Positions 26,280 through 34,994 of a stretch of DNA of 64,000 nucleotides are shown in pieces. The position numbers and the translations under genes are program-made. The DNA lies in NCBI GenBank assembly GCA_001897745.1, contig MKUH01000012.1, forward strand, positions 62,001 through 126,000, given 5' to 3'. The notes beneath the pieces were generated by a model, which did no database searches, was not told the DNA's origin, and saw nothing but the letters and a program-made list of their open reading frames with translations. Source of the stretch: Candidatus Accumulibacter sp. 66-26 (lineage in GTDB: Bacteria > Pseudomonadota > Gammaproteobacteria > Burkholderiales > Rhodocyclaceae). Position 1 is the first letter of the stretch. Every line of letters begins with the position of its first letter.

Positions 26280-27152
26280 ATGACGCACGAATCGAATCCA
26301 TTCGCCCCGCTCGACGCCGACGATCTGATGAATTTCGCCGACCGTATCGGCAACCTGCCGCCGGAGCACGCCGACTGGGTCGGGCGCCTGCTGCAGGAGT
26401 GCATGCGCGCGCGCATGCACGAGGCCGAGCTGCTCAGCCAGGCACCGCTCGCCGGCCAGGCGGACGGGGAACTCGAACAGCAGCTCGCGCAGATCGCGCT
26501 AGATACCGCGGAATGGCTGAAAACGCTGTGGACCGTCGGCTATATGGGCGCCGGCAGCTTTCCGTCGGAACCGCGCTCGGCTTTTCCCTGCATCGAGTTC
26601 GAGGACGTCCTGAAGTCGGCGCTCTTCGCCCGCATCCGCCAGGGCAAGCGCCCCTTGCCCTTTCCGCCGCCGACCCGGAACGGCTCGCCGTGGCACGAGC
26701 TGGTCGAAGGCCCGGCGGACACGCACACGGTCGACGCCGAGATCGTGCGCGACGAGCAGGGGCAGGCCTTCGCCGCCCGCATCGAGGGCTGCGCCGACTG
26801 GCAGGTGGTCGAGACAATTGCGCGCGCAGGCGAAGAGGAGGAAACCCCAACGCAGAGCGACGAATTCATCGTCCAGCACCAGGGCAAGGGGCCGCTTTTC
26901 CAGCTGCGCCTCGCTCCGTTTACCGCCGAACTGCGCCGCGAACCGCCGCGCTGGACGCGCCGCATCCGCCGCCAGGAACGCGGCGGCCTGCTCAGCTACA
27001 CGCTCGAATGGTGGGCCAAGGAAAGCGGCGGGACGCAGGACATCCCGCTGCGCGCGGCGACCTGGGAGCGCGCCGAATCGGAGGCGCAGCACTGGATCGC
27101 GACGCGCTTCCCGGCGATGTACGGCCAGGTCAGCTTCGAGCGCGTCGGCTGA
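26280..27152 (+). CDS. Hypothetical cytoplasmic protein
   Basis: This 290-residue soluble protein has no signal peptide or membrane segment and I recognize no domain. It has an acidic helical N-terminal part (DADDLMNFADRIGNLPPEHADWVGRLLQECMRARMHEAELL), a Pro/Arg-rich middle, and a C-terminal part with regularly spaced Trp residues (RRLPPRWTRR, LEWWAKESGG, WERAESEAQHWI). Codon use matches the neighbours, which supports a real gene. It is divergent from the SDR gene and convergent with tyrS. The ATG at 26280 is the first after the divergent promoter zone. Confidence 0.7.
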   Translation: MTHESNPFAPLDADDLMNFADRIGNLPPEHADWVGRLLQECMRARMHEAELLSQAPLAGQADGELEQQLAQIALDTAEWLKTLWTVGYMGAGSFPSEPRSAFPCIEFEDVLKSALFARIRQGKRPLPFPPPTRNGSPWHELVEGPADTHTVDAEIVRDEQGQAFAARIEGCADWQVVETIARAGEEEETPTQSDEFIVQHQGKGPLFQLRLAPFTAELRREPPRWTRRIRRQERGGLLSYTLEWWAKESGGTQDIPLRAATWERAESEAQHWIATRFPAMYGQVSFERVG

Positions 27153-27207
27153 GCCGGCGGGGAAAAAGGCGAGCGGCGGCGGCAGGCGGCACGGCGGCCG
27201 CCCGCGC

Positions 27208-28482
27208 TCACTGCCAGCGGATCAGGCAGTAGTTCTTCTTGCCGCGGCGCAACAGGGTGTATTGCCCGAACAGACGCTCGCCGTCGGTAAAGACGTGCTC
27301 GAGGCCGTCGGCGCGCGCGCCGTTGATGCTCACCGCGCCGCTCTGGATGAAGGTGCGCGCCTCGCTTTTCGACTTGGCCAGCTGACAGGCGACCAGCGCG
27401 TCGATCAGACCGCCCTGCGCGCGTTCCAGCGTCGCGCCCGGCATGCCGTCGAGCGCCAGCTGGGCGAAGTCGGACTCGGTCAGGTCGGCGAGGCTCTCGC
27501 TGAACAGGCTGGCGCTGATGCGCCGCGCGGCGACCACCGCCTCCTCGCCATGCACCAGCGCGGTGGCCTGCTCGGCGAGGATGCGCTGCGCTTCCGGCTT
27601 GCCGTCGCGGGCGCGGTCGGCAGCCTCGATGGCGTCGATCTCGGCGACGTCGAGGAAGGTGAAGTAGCGCAGGAATTTGTACACGTCGGCGTCGGCCGTG
27701 CCCAGCCAGAACTGGTAGAACTTGTACGGCGAGGTCTTCGTCGGATCGAGCCAGATGGCGCCGCTCTCGGTCTTGCCGAACTTGGTGCCGTCCGACTTGG
27801 TGACGAGCGGCAGCGTCAGGCCGTACACCTGCGCGTGGTTGAGGCGGCGCGTCAGGTCGATGCCGGCGGTGATGTTGCCCCACTGGTCCGAGCCGCCGAT
27901 CTGCAGCACGCAGCCGTACTGGCGGTTGAGCTCGGCGAAGTCGTAACCCTGCAGCAGGCTGTACGAGAACTCGGTGTAGGAGATGCCGACCTCGTCGCGG
28001 TTGATGCGCTGCTGCACCGATTCCTTCTTGATCATGGCGTTGACCGAGAAGTGCTTGCCGATGTCGCGCAGGAAGTCGAGCACGTTGATCTGCGCGAACC
28101 AGTCGTGGTTGTTGGCCATGATCGCCGCGTTCTCGCCTTCGAACGAGAGGAAGGGCGAGAGCTGGCCGCGAATCTTGTCCACCCAGCCGGCGATCACCTC
28201 GGGCGTGTTGAGCTTGCGCTCGGCCGCCTTGAAGCTCGGGTCGCCGATCATCCCGGTCGCCCCGCCGACCAGAGCGATCGGCTTGTGGCCCGCCAGCTGG
28301 AAGCGCTTGAGCAGCAGCACCGGCACCAGATGCCCGAGATGCAGGCTGTCGGCCGTCGGATCGAAGCCGCAATACAGCGTCACCTGTTCCTTGCCGAGCA
28401 GCTCGTTGATGGCGTCGGCGTCGGTGGCTTGGGCGATCAGGCCGCGGGCCTGCATGTCCGGAATCAGGTTGGACGGGGTCAT
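27208..28482 (-). CDS. tyrS: Tyrosyl-tRNA synthetase
   Basis: This 424-residue class I synthetase charges tRNA-Tyr. The HIGH-like motif is HLGH in [15 protein letters not shown], the KMSKS-like motif is KFGKT in [13 protein letters not shown], and the Tyr pocket stretch [10 protein letters not shown] is present. An S4 domain ends the protein ([19 protein letters not shown]). The ATG at 28482 is chosen because CTGGAG lies just upstream and the protein begins at MTPSNLI; an ATG 11 codons earlier lacks such a site. It is divergent from the repressor gene. Confidence 0.96.
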   Translation of the reverse strand: MTPSNLIPDMQARGLIAQATDADAINELLGKEQVTLYCGFDPTADSLHLGHLVPVLLLKRFQLAGHKPIALVGGATGMIGDPSFKAAERKLNTPEVIAGWVDKIRGQLSPFLSFEGENAAIMANNHDWFAQINVLDFLRDIGKHFSVNAMIKKESVQQRINRDEVGISYTEFSYSLLQGYDFAELNRQYGCVLQIGGSDQWGNITAGIDLTRRLNHAQVYGLTLPLVTKSDGTKFGKTESGAIWLDPTKTSPYKFYQFWLGTADADVYKFLRYFTFLDVAEIDAIEAADRARDGKPEAQRILAEQATALVHGEEAVVAARRISASLFSESLADLTESDFAQLALDGMPGATLERAQGGLIDALVACQLAKSKSEARTFIQSGAVSINGARADGLEHVFTDGERLFGQYTLLRRGKKNYCLIRWQ

Positions 28483-28644
28483 GGTGGTCTCCAGGGTGTT
28501 GCGCGGGCGCGACAAAGCGAAAAACCCTGAATCCTACCCTAAAAGCGCTCTTTTTCAGGCGGCGCCTGCGGCGGCGAGGCGACTTCCGCCCGTCCGGCGC
28601 CAAGGCAAGCGTCGCGGAAATATCGCCGGAACCGGCAAGCGCCC

Positions 28645-28650
28645 TATAAT
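28645..28650 (+). promoter_or_regulatory. -10 element immediately before the repressor start codon
   Basis: A perfect TATAAT ends 6 bases before the ATG, so transcription would begin at or next to the start codon. No convincing -35 hexamer is seen at 16-18 bases, and no SD is present. Confidence 0.55.
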
Positions 28651-28656
28651 CGCGAC

Positions 28657-29364
28657 ATGAATACTGTGATCCGCCTCGGCGAGCCCGACGACAAGACGCT
28701 GCGCCAGAAAACCTTTCGCAAGCAGTTCGCGGACAATCTGAACGCCGCGCTCGACCGGCGCGGTGCGATTCCCTCCGGTTACGGGCGCGTCATCGGCGTC
28801 GCCGAACTGTTCGGCGTCAGCCAGAACACCGCGGCCAACTGGCTGAAGGGCGAAGGCGTTCCCGAACTGTTCCGTCTCCCGGAAATCGCCGAAACGCTCA
28901 ACACCACGATCGAGCAGCTGGTGGTCGGCGATCGCGGCACCGGCGCGCACGTGATCGACGAGCACTACACGGTCATCGACGTGCATGGCGCCGATGACGA
29001 CGAAAGCCACGCGCTGTACACGCTGCCCGAAACGCTGCGCGAACTCGGCCTGCCGAACGGCATCCGGATGATGCAGGTCTTTTCCGACGACATGGACCCT
29101 TACGTGCGCAGCGGCGACGTGGTGGTCTACGACCCGCGCATCAACCGCATTCACGCCAGCGGCGTCTTCATCCTGAACATCCGCGACACCCTCTTCGTAC
29201 GCCGGGTGCAGTGCGGCATCCGCGGCGACATCCGCCTGATCTGCGACAACAACCGCTTCGACGACGAACTGCTGAGCGAGGCCGACTTCGACGCCGGCCA
29301 GCCGGACGACAAGCGCATCGACGTGGTCGGATGCGTGATGGCGCGCATCCTGATCGGCCGCTGA
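28657..29364 (+). CDS. LexA/CI-like repressor with non-catalytic S24 domain
   Basis: This 235-residue regulator has an N-terminal helix-turn-helix (about 47-65, VAELFGVSQNTAANWLKG) and a C-terminal S24/LexA-like domain (about 118-235). The Ser of the usual D-S-M-x-P motif is Asp145 (FSDDMDP), and the Lys position is Arg182 (LFVRRVQ), so self-cleavage is not expected. SGDVVVYD and LICDNNRF are kept. It may be a structural ligand-sensing or oligomerizing domain. TATAAT at 28645-28650 is only 6 bases from the ATG, which suggests a leaderless mRNA. Confidence 0.85.
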   Translation: MNTVIRLGEPDDKTLRQKTFRKQFADNLNAALDRRGAIPSGYGRVIGVAELFGVSQNTAANWLKGEGVPELFRLPEIAETLNTTIEQLVVGDRGTGAHVIDEHYTVIDVHGADDDESHALYTLPETLRELGLPNGIRMMQVFSDDMDPYVRSGDVVVYDPRINRIHASGVFILNIRDTLFVRRVQCGIRGDIRLICDNNRFDDELLSEADFDAGQPDDKRIDVVGCVMARILIGR

Positions 29365-29388
29365 GTTCTCCCGCTCCCGTTTTCCCGC

Positions 29389-30546
29389 ATGCCGCTTCCC
29401 GCGCCAGACGCAGACGCCCGCGCCCACAGCGCGGCGCTCAGCCGCCGCATCGCCGACGAGATCGCCGCGGCCGGCGGCTGGATCGGCTTCGACCGTTTCA
29501 TGGAACTGGCGCTCTACGCGCCCGGCCTCGGCTACTACTCGGGCGGCGCACGCAAGTTCGGTGCCGCCGGCGACTTCGTCACGGCGCCCGAACTGTCGTC
29601 GGCCTTCAGCCAGACGCTCGGCGCACAGGCCGCGCAGATCCTCGCGCTGAGCGCCCCGCAGATCGTCGAGGTCGGCGCCGGCTCCGGGCGCCTCGCCGCC
29701 GACTTGCTGCTCGAACTCGAAACGCGCGGCGCGCTGCCCGAACGCTACGCCATCCTCGAGCTGTCGGGCGAGCTGCGCGCGCGCCAGCAGGCCACGCTCG
29801 CCGAGCGCGCGCCGCACCTGCTCGCCCGCGTCGACTGGCTGGAGCGCCTGCCCGAACGTTTCGACGGCCTGGTGCTCGCCAACGAGCTGCTCGACGCGAT
29901 GCCGGTGCATCTCGTCGCCTGGCGCGGCGAAGGCATCTTCGAGCGCGGCGTGAGCCTGGACGACGACGGCTTCGCCTGGGCCGAACGCCCGGCCAGCGGC
30001 CGCCTGCTCGAACGCGCAGCGGCGCTGGCCGCCGAATGCGCGATCCCGCCCGGCTACGTCAGCGAAATCTGCCTCGCCGCCCCGGCCTGGGTCGCGGCCT
30101 GGGCCGGCATCCTCGGGTGCGGCGCCCTGCTCCTCATCGACTACGGCTTCCCGCGCCGCGAGTACTACCACCCGCAGCGCGACGCCGGCACGCTGATGTG
30201 CCACTACCGCCACCACGCGCACGCCGAACCCTTCTACCTGCCCGGCCTGCAGGACATCACCGCACACGTCGACTTCACCGCCGTCGTCGAGGCCGGGCAC
30301 GCGGCGGGACTCGATTTCCTCGGCTACACGACGCAGGCCACCTTCCTCTTCAACTGCGGCCTGACCGAGGTGCTGGCGCGCACGCCGGCCGCCGACGCCG
30401 CGCGCTACCTGCCGCTCGCCAACGCCGCGCACAAGCTGATTTCGCCGGCCGAAATGGGCGAACTGTTCAAGGTCATCGCCCTCGGCCGCGGCATCGACGA
30501 CACCTTGCTCGGCTTCCTGCGCGGCGACCGCAGCGCGACGCTGTAG
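29389..30546 (+). CDS. MidA/NDUFAF7-family SAM-dependent methyltransferase
   Basis: This 385-residue protein belongs to the DUF185 family. It has GWIGFDRFMELALYAPGLGYYSGG, GDFVTAPELSSAFSQTLG, the SAM-binding EVGAGSGRLAADLL, and GLVLANELLDAMPVHL. Mitochondrial NDUFAF7 methylates an Arg of a complex I subunit; the bacterial substrate is not established. It starts 24 bases after the repressor gene. Confidence 0.88.
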   Translation: MPLPAPDADARAHSAALSRRIADEIAAAGGWIGFDRFMELALYAPGLGYYSGGARKFGAAGDFVTAPELSSAFSQTLGAQAAQILALSAPQIVEVGAGSGRLAADLLLELETRGALPERYAILELSGELRARQQATLAERAPHLLARVDWLERLPERFDGLVLANELLDAMPVHLVAWRGEGIFERGVSLDDDGFAWAERPASGRLLERAAALAAECAIPPGYVSEICLAAPAWVAAWAGILGCGALLLIDYGFPRREYYHPQRDAGTLMCHYRHHAHAEPFYLPGLQDITAHVDFTAVVEAGHAAGLDFLGYTTQATFLFNCGLTEVLARTPAADAARYLPLANAAHKLISPAEMGELFKVIALGRGIDDTLLGFLRGDRSATL

Positions 30547-30674
30547 GCGCCGGCGGCCGGCCCACACCCGCCACTACCCCGCCACGCCCCGCCGTCATCC
30601 GGGCGTCACCCGGCCGTAATCCCGCTGCAATCGCAGCATGCTCCAATGCGCGCCACCGCCGCACTGGAAACCCC

Positions 30675-31514
30675 ATGAAAAAACTCCCGCTCTGCCTGCT
30701 CCTGGCCGCCCTGGCCGCGCCCGGCGCGCACGCCGTGCCGGGCGGCGAGCCGGCCGCCCGTCCGGCCCACTTCGTTCAGGACCTCGGCAGCGCGGGACGC
30801 CTGCGCCTGCAATCGCAACGTCTCGCCAAGCTCTATCTGCAGGACGGCCTCGGCATCCGGCCCGAGACGGCGCGCCGGCAACTTGCCGCCGGCAGCGCGC
30901 AGGTCGAGAAGGATCTGGTCGCGCTCGCCGACTACGCGCGCCGGCCGCGCACGCAGCGCACGCTGGCCCGCAGCGCCGAACTGTGGAACGACTATCGCGC
31001 CGCCCTGGCGCGCCCCTACGCGGCGGACAGCGTCCAGCGCGTGAACTATCTGGCCGAGGAACTGATGATCGCCGCCGGCAGGCTGGCGATGCAGATCGAA
31101 GAGGAAGCCGATACGCCGGTCGCCCGCCTGCTCGACCTCGCCCAGCGCCAGAGCATGCTGGCACAGCGCCTGGCGCGGCTGTACCTGCTCGCGCAGAGCG
31201 GCGACCGCTCGCGCGGGCGGCGGGTCGATGTCGAACAGGCGCGCAAGGAATTCGCCGCCGGCCTCGCCGAGCTCGACGCGGCGCCGGAAAACACGCCGGC
31301 CAGCCGCGAAGCGCTGGCGCTGGCGAAAACGCAGTGGCTGTTCTTCGAGCAGGCGGTCGGCGACCTGCAAACGCAGACGCCGGGGAACGCCGACGGCGCA
31401 GGGCACGTCGCGAGCACCAGCGAACGCATCGTGGAAGCGCTCGACGCGGTGAGCGCGCAGTACGCGCGGGACTACGCCGGCGAGGCCGGCCGCGGCGGCG
31501 CGCGGCGCAACTGA
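30675..31514 (+). CDS. Secreted protein with two PilJ-type sensory repeats
   Basis: This 279-residue protein has a signal peptide (MKKLPLCLLLAALAAPGAHA). Its mature part has two helical repeats with the pattern Q-R-x2-x-L-A-K/R-L-Y-L: AGRLRLQSQRLAKLYLQDG near residues 40-58 and AQRQSMLAQRLARLYLLAQ near 157-175. This matches the type IV pili/chemotaxis sensory N-terminal domain of PilJ and NarX-like receptors. No cytoplasmic signalling domain follows, so it is a free periplasmic domain. The next gene is a motility-type protein. Confidence 0.75.
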   Translation: MKKLPLCLLLAALAAPGAHAVPGGEPAARPAHFVQDLGSAGRLRLQSQRLAKLYLQDGLGIRPETARRQLAAGSAQVEKDLVALADYARRPRTQRTLARSAELWNDYRAALARPYAADSVQRVNYLAEELMIAAGRLAMQIEEEADTPVARLLDLAQRQSMLAQRLARLYLLAQSGDRSRGRRVDVEQARKEFAAGLAELDAAPENTPASREALALAKTQWLFFEQAVGDLQTQTPGNADGAGHVASTSERIVEALDAVSAQYARDYAGEAGRGGARRN

Positions 31515-31598
31515 GACGACGCGGGCCGAAAGGCGGAACGGCACACGCGCCGCGACGGCGGGCGGCGAAGGCCGACGCCAGCGCCGTTGCGGAGCGGT

Positions 31599-31625
31599 TT
31601 CATTTTCCGGCGATCCGGCCGATAA
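31599..31625 (+). promoter_or_regulatory. Putative sigma-28 (FliA) promoter
   Basis: GCCGATAA (31618-31625) is an exact match to the sigma-28 -10 element. Eleven bases upstream, TTCATTTT (31599-31606) matches TAAAGTTT at five of eight positions. It lies 36 bases before the motility-protein ATG and 24 before its SD. Confidence 0.65.
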
Positions 31626-31660
31626 TGCCTCTAGGTACCGGAAGAATTAAGGAGTCGAAA

Positions 31661-31855
31661 ATGGACGTTGGCAGCGTAGGAAGCATTTCGAGCGCCCTCA
31701 GCCAATCGGTGAACGGCGACGCGATCGGCATCACCGTGCTGAAGAAGGCGATGGACATCCAGGCGCAGAGCACCATGCAGCTTCTGCAGTCCCTGCCGCA
31801 GATCAACAGCAACAACCCGCCGCACCTCGGCAACAGCGTCAACACCTTCGCCTGA
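31661..31855 (+). CDS. YjfB-type putative motility protein
   Basis: This 64-residue protein matches the 'putative motility protein' family: an N-terminal Ser/Gly-rich stretch, the helix VLKKAMDIQAQSTMQLLQSLP, and an Asn/Pro-rich tail (NSNNPPHLGNSVNTFA). AAGGAG sits at 31649-31654. The GC content is clearly lower than in flanking genes, and the likely sigma-28 promoter supports a role in the flagellar regulon. The biochemical function of this family is unknown. Confidence 0.8.
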   Translation: MDVGSVGSISSALSQSVNGDAIGITVLKKAMDIQAQSTMQLLQSLPQINSNNPPHLGNSVNTFA

Positions 31856-31903
31856 CCCCGCCCGGGGAATCCGGCCGGCGAGCCCGGCCGGCGGCGGCGC
31901 CGT

Positions 31904-32710
31904 TCAGATTCCCTGTTCGGCCAGCCAGTTGCGGACCATCTCCGCGACGCGCATCCAGTCCTTCTCCAGCATCACGCCGTGGCCGAGGCCGCGGAAAATC
32001 TTGTCGGGAACGCCGTAGGTCCGCGCCGTGCTCTGCACCAGGAAAGCCGGCATCAGTGCGTCGCACTCGGCGCCGAGCACGAGCAGCGACGGCCGGTGCA
32101 TGCGGTCGAGCAGAGGCAGGCCGAACACCGACATGTCCCAGATCGCGCGCTGCGATTCGGGCTGCATCAGCCGGTAGTAGCGCGCCAGCGTTTCCACGGG
32201 GACTTCCTGCGCGAACAGCGCCTCGCGCAGCACGTCGGGCGCCACGTCGGCACCGCCGAGCAGGCGGTTGAGTTCGAGCATCAGGTCGGGTTTCTGGAAA
32301 AGCATCGAGAACTGCGCAGCGACCAGCCCCTGCGGCGGCACCGAGCACATCAGCACGGCGGCCGGCGCCGGATGGCGCTCCAGATATTTCTGCACGACGA
32401 AGCCGCCCATCGAGTGCCCGATCAGCACCGGCGCGGCGCCGAGGTCGGCGATCACCGCGGCCAGGTCGTCGACGTAGTCGTGCACGCTCCACACGTCGAT
32501 GTGTTCGCGCCCGTAGCTGCCGCCGTGGCCGCGCAGCGAAAGGGCGTGCGCGGCATAGCCCTGCCCGGCGAACCAGGGCAGGAAATGCTCGTCCCACACC
32601 CAGGCGCCGGAAAAGGCGCCATGCACGAAAAGCAGCGGCGTGGCGTGCGCCGGCCCGCCCGACGGCACGCAGGAGAGGACTTCGAGGCGATCGACGTAGC
32701 GCTGGATCAT
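31904..32710 (-). CDS. Alpha/beta hydrolase
   Basis: This 268-residue alpha/beta hydrolase has the oxyanion region LLFVHGAFSGAWVWDE, nucleophile elbow GHSMGG (Ser near 105), a cap region with Met and Leu, the acid in VLGAECDALMP, and the catalytic His in FRGLGHGVML. The substrate is unknown; relatives are esterases or lipases. The start ATG overlaps the stop of the GST gene (ATGA), so the two are translationally coupled. Confidence 0.87.
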   Translation of the reverse strand: MIQRYVDRLEVLSCVPSGGPAHATPLLFVHGAFSGAWVWDEHFLPWFAGQGYAAHALSLRGHGGSYGREHIDVWSVHDYVDDLAAVIADLGAAPVLIGHSMGGFVVQKYLERHPAPAAVLMCSVPPQGLVAAQFSMLFQKPDLMLELNRLLGGADVAPDVLREALFAQEVPVETLARYYRLMQPESQRAIWDMSVFGLPLLDRMHRPSLLVLGAECDALMPAFLVQSTARTYGVPDKIFRGLGHGVMLEKDWMRVAEMVRNWLAEQGI

Positions 32711-33339
32711 GCCTTGGGCACCGCTACCTTCATTCCGCGCTGCACGGCCGGGCGCGCGCCGATCACGGCGAACCAGCGCCGGACGTTCGGGTAGTCGGCG
32801 AGGTCGATCTTTTGCCACTCGTGGCGCGCCACCCAGGGGTAGACCGCCATGTCGGCGATCGAATATTCGCCGGCGAGGTACGCCGCCGCGCCGAGGCGCC
32901 GGTCGAGCACGCCGTACAGGCGCGCCGTCTCGCCGGTGAAGCGCTTGATCGCATAGGGCAGCCACTCGCCGGCGAAACGCAGGAAGTGGTGCGTCTGGCC
33001 GAAGATCGGACCGACGCCGCCGACCTGGAACATCAGCCACTGCAGCGCCTCATACTTTCCGCGCTCGGCGGCCGGCAGGAACTTGCCGCTCTTCGCCGCG
33101 AGATAGAGCAGGATGGCGCCCGACTCGAAGAGGCTGATCGGCTGGCCGTCCGGCCCTTCGTCGTCGACGATGGCGGGGATTTTCGAATTCGGGCTGATCG
33201 CCTCGAACTCCGGCGAGAACTGCTCGTCGCGCGTGATATCGACCGGCTGCACGCGGTACGGCAGGCCGCACTCCTCGAGCATGATCGAAATCTTGCAGCC
33301 GTTCGGCGTACCCCAGGTGTAGAGCGTGATCATCAGCAT
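32707..33339 (-). CDS. Glutathione S-transferase (YfcG/YghU, Nu-like)
   Basis: This 210-residue protein has a thioredoxin-fold N-terminus with YTWGTPNGCKISIMLEE, SPNSKIPAIVD and LFESGAILLYLA, and a helical C-terminal domain with YSIADMAVYPWV. The TPNG-K pattern fits Nu-class GSTs, which often show disulfide-bond reductase activity. The second Met (33333) has better spacing from AGAGGG, so the protein may start there, two residues later. It is coupled to the hydrolase gene downstream. Confidence 0.87.
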   Translation of the reverse strand: MLMITLYTWGTPNGCKISIMLEECGLPYRVQPVDITRDEQFSPEFEAISPNSKIPAIVDDEGPDGQPISLFESGAILLYLAAKSGKFLPAAERGKYEALQWLMFQVGGVGPIFGQTHHFLRFAGEWLPYAIKRFTGETARLYGVLDRRLGAAAYLAGEYSIADMAVYPWVARHEWQKIDLADYPNVRRWFAVIGARPAVQRGMKVAVPKA

Positions 33340-33402
33340 CCCTCTTGTGATTTAATGCGGCTTCCGCCGCTACCGGGGGCCGTCGCCGACCCCTTTCCCG
33401 CC

Positions 33403-33600
33403 ATGTTCCGCTGGCTGCTCGCCGTCTTCTTCGCCGTCTTCCTGATCGGCATCTTCATGCCGGCCGTGGCGCGCAAGCTTAACCTCGGCAGGCTACCGGG
33501 AGATTTCGCTTTCCGCCTGCGCGGGCGCGTCTACCAGTTCCCCTTCGCCACGACCATCGTCCTGTCGCTGCTGCTCACCCTGCTCATGCGTCTTCTCTGA
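33403..33600 (+). CDS. Small DUF2905-type membrane protein
   Basis: This 65-residue protein has two membrane helices (about 3-22 and 45-64) joined by the conserved loop RKLNLGRLPGDFAF, the hallmark of DUF2905. The function is unknown. The 3' end overlaps the convergent cca gene by 17 bases. No good SD is visible; the ATG at 33403 gives the usual length. Confidence 0.78.
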   Translation: MFRWLLAVFFAVFLIGIFMPAVARKLNLGRLPGDFAFRLRGRVYQFPFATTIVLSLLLTLLMRLL

Positions 33601-34813
33601 GCGCCGGCAGGGCCCGCCGCACCGCCGCGACGCGCGCCTCGTGCAGACGCTGCGGGATCTGCGCGGCATCGGCGCAACCGCGCACGATCATCGCCGCATC
33701 GACGCCGCGCACGGCGTCGAGCGCCGCCGTGAACAGCGCCGGCGCCGGATAGGGCTTGTCCTCCCAGCCCAGGCGACCGTTGAAATCGCAGGCGCAGGCC
33801 TCGAGCAGCTGCGCGAAGCGCTGCGGCCGGCGCAGGGCGTCGGCCTGTTCCAGCACCTTGACGACGGTCGCCGGACGCAGCTCGGCGGCGCGGTGGATGT
33901 CGCCGTGGAAGCGCGCCGCGAGCAGCACGAGATCGCGGCACTCGGCGGGCGCCTTGAGGCGGGCGCAGACCTCGCCGACCAGCGCCACGCTGCGCGCCTC
34001 GTGGCCGACGTGGCGCGGCAGCTCGGCCGCCGGCGTCGTGCCCTTGCCGAGATCGTGCAGCAGCGCGGCGAAGCGCACCGGCAGCGCGCAGCCGCGCCGC
34101 GCCGCGGTGTCGATAACGAGCATCGTGTGCGCGCCGGTGTCGATTTCCGGGTGGTACTCGGCGCGCTGCGGCACGCCGAACAGGCGATCGAGCTCGGGCA
34201 GCAGGCGCGCCAGCGCGCCGCACGCGCGCAGGACCTCGAACATGCGCGACGGCTGCGCCTCCATCAGGCCCTTGGCGAACTCCTGCCAGACGCGCTCGGC
34301 GACCAGATAGTCAACCTCGCCGCAATCCACCATCTTGCGCATCAGCGCGTTCGTCTCGGCAGCCACCGAAAAATTCGTGAAGCGCGCCGCGAAGCGGGCG
34401 ATGCGCAGGATGCGCACCGGGTCCTCGGCGAAGGCCGGCCCGACGTGGCGCAGCACGCCGGCTTCGATATCGGCGACGCCGCCATAGGGATCGACCAGCG
34501 TGCCGTCCTCGCCGAGCGCGATGGCGTTGATCGTCAGGTCGCGGCGCGCCAGATCGTCTTCGAGCGTGACGTCGGGCGCCGCGTAGAAGGCGAAGCCCTG
34601 GTAGCCGCGGCCGGTCTTGCGCTCGGTGCGCGCCAGCGCGTATTCCTCCTGCGTGCGCGGATGCAGGAACACCGGGAAGTCCTTGCCGACCTGGCGGAAG
34701 CCTTGCGCCAGCATGTCTTCGGGCGTCGCGCCGACGACCACGTAGTCGCGGTCGCGCACCGGCAGGCCGAGCAGTTCGTCGCGCACGGCGCCGCCGACGG
34801 TATAGATTTGCAT
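33584..34813 (-). CDS. cca: Multifunctional CCA tRNA nucleotidyltransferase
   Basis: This 409-residue enzyme adds and repairs the 3' CCA of tRNA. The N-terminal nucleotidyltransferase core has GGAVRDELLGL and the catalytic D21-R-D23, then RRDLTINAIA and FAEDPVRILRIARFAARF. The C-terminal HD domain (ALLHDLGKG, RFHGDIHRA) is the phosphatase/phosphodiesterase part seen in gamma- and betaproteobacterial CCA enzymes. The length equals E. coli Cca (412). Confidence 0.96.
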   Translation of the reverse strand: MQIYTVGGAVRDELLGLPVRDRDYVVVGATPEDMLAQGFRQVGKDFPVFLHPRTQEEYALARTERKTGRGYQGFAFYAAPDVTLEDDLARRDLTINAIALGEDGTLVDPYGGVADIEAGVLRHVGPAFAEDPVRILRIARFAARFTNFSVAAETNALMRKMVDCGEVDYLVAERVWQEFAKGLMEAQPSRMFEVLRACGALARLLPELDRLFGVPQRAEYHPEIDTGAHTMLVIDTAARRGCALPVRFAALLHDLGKGTTPAAELPRHVGHEARSVALVGEVCARLKAPAECRDLVLLAARFHGDIHRAAELRPATVVKVLEQADALRRPQRFAQLLEACACDFNGRLGWEDKPYPAPALFTAALDAVRGVDAAMIVRGCADAAQIPQRLHEARVAAVRRALPALREDA

Positions 34814-34994
34814 GGTGGGTAGCCGCCGCGCCTAGTTCGCCGCCTGCGGAGCGGAGGGATGTGGGCAGCGCATCGGAGTCGGGTCGGCGACCGTGGCCCG
34901 GCCGCGGCCGGCGCCGCGACAAGGGCGGGGATTCGCAGCGCGGCCACGGCGGCGAAGGCGCGCGTCCATCTCTCGATCCCTCCCGGGCGCGCGG

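Noticed and set aside
27153-27207. Terminator after tyrS
   Set aside because: A run of five T residues is present on the minus strand, but the preceding GC-rich sequence does not form a clean stem next to it.
34814-34994. A gene between cca and the GST gene
   Set aside because: Open frames here are short, Ala/Arg-rich and overlap the neighbours; nothing supports coding.
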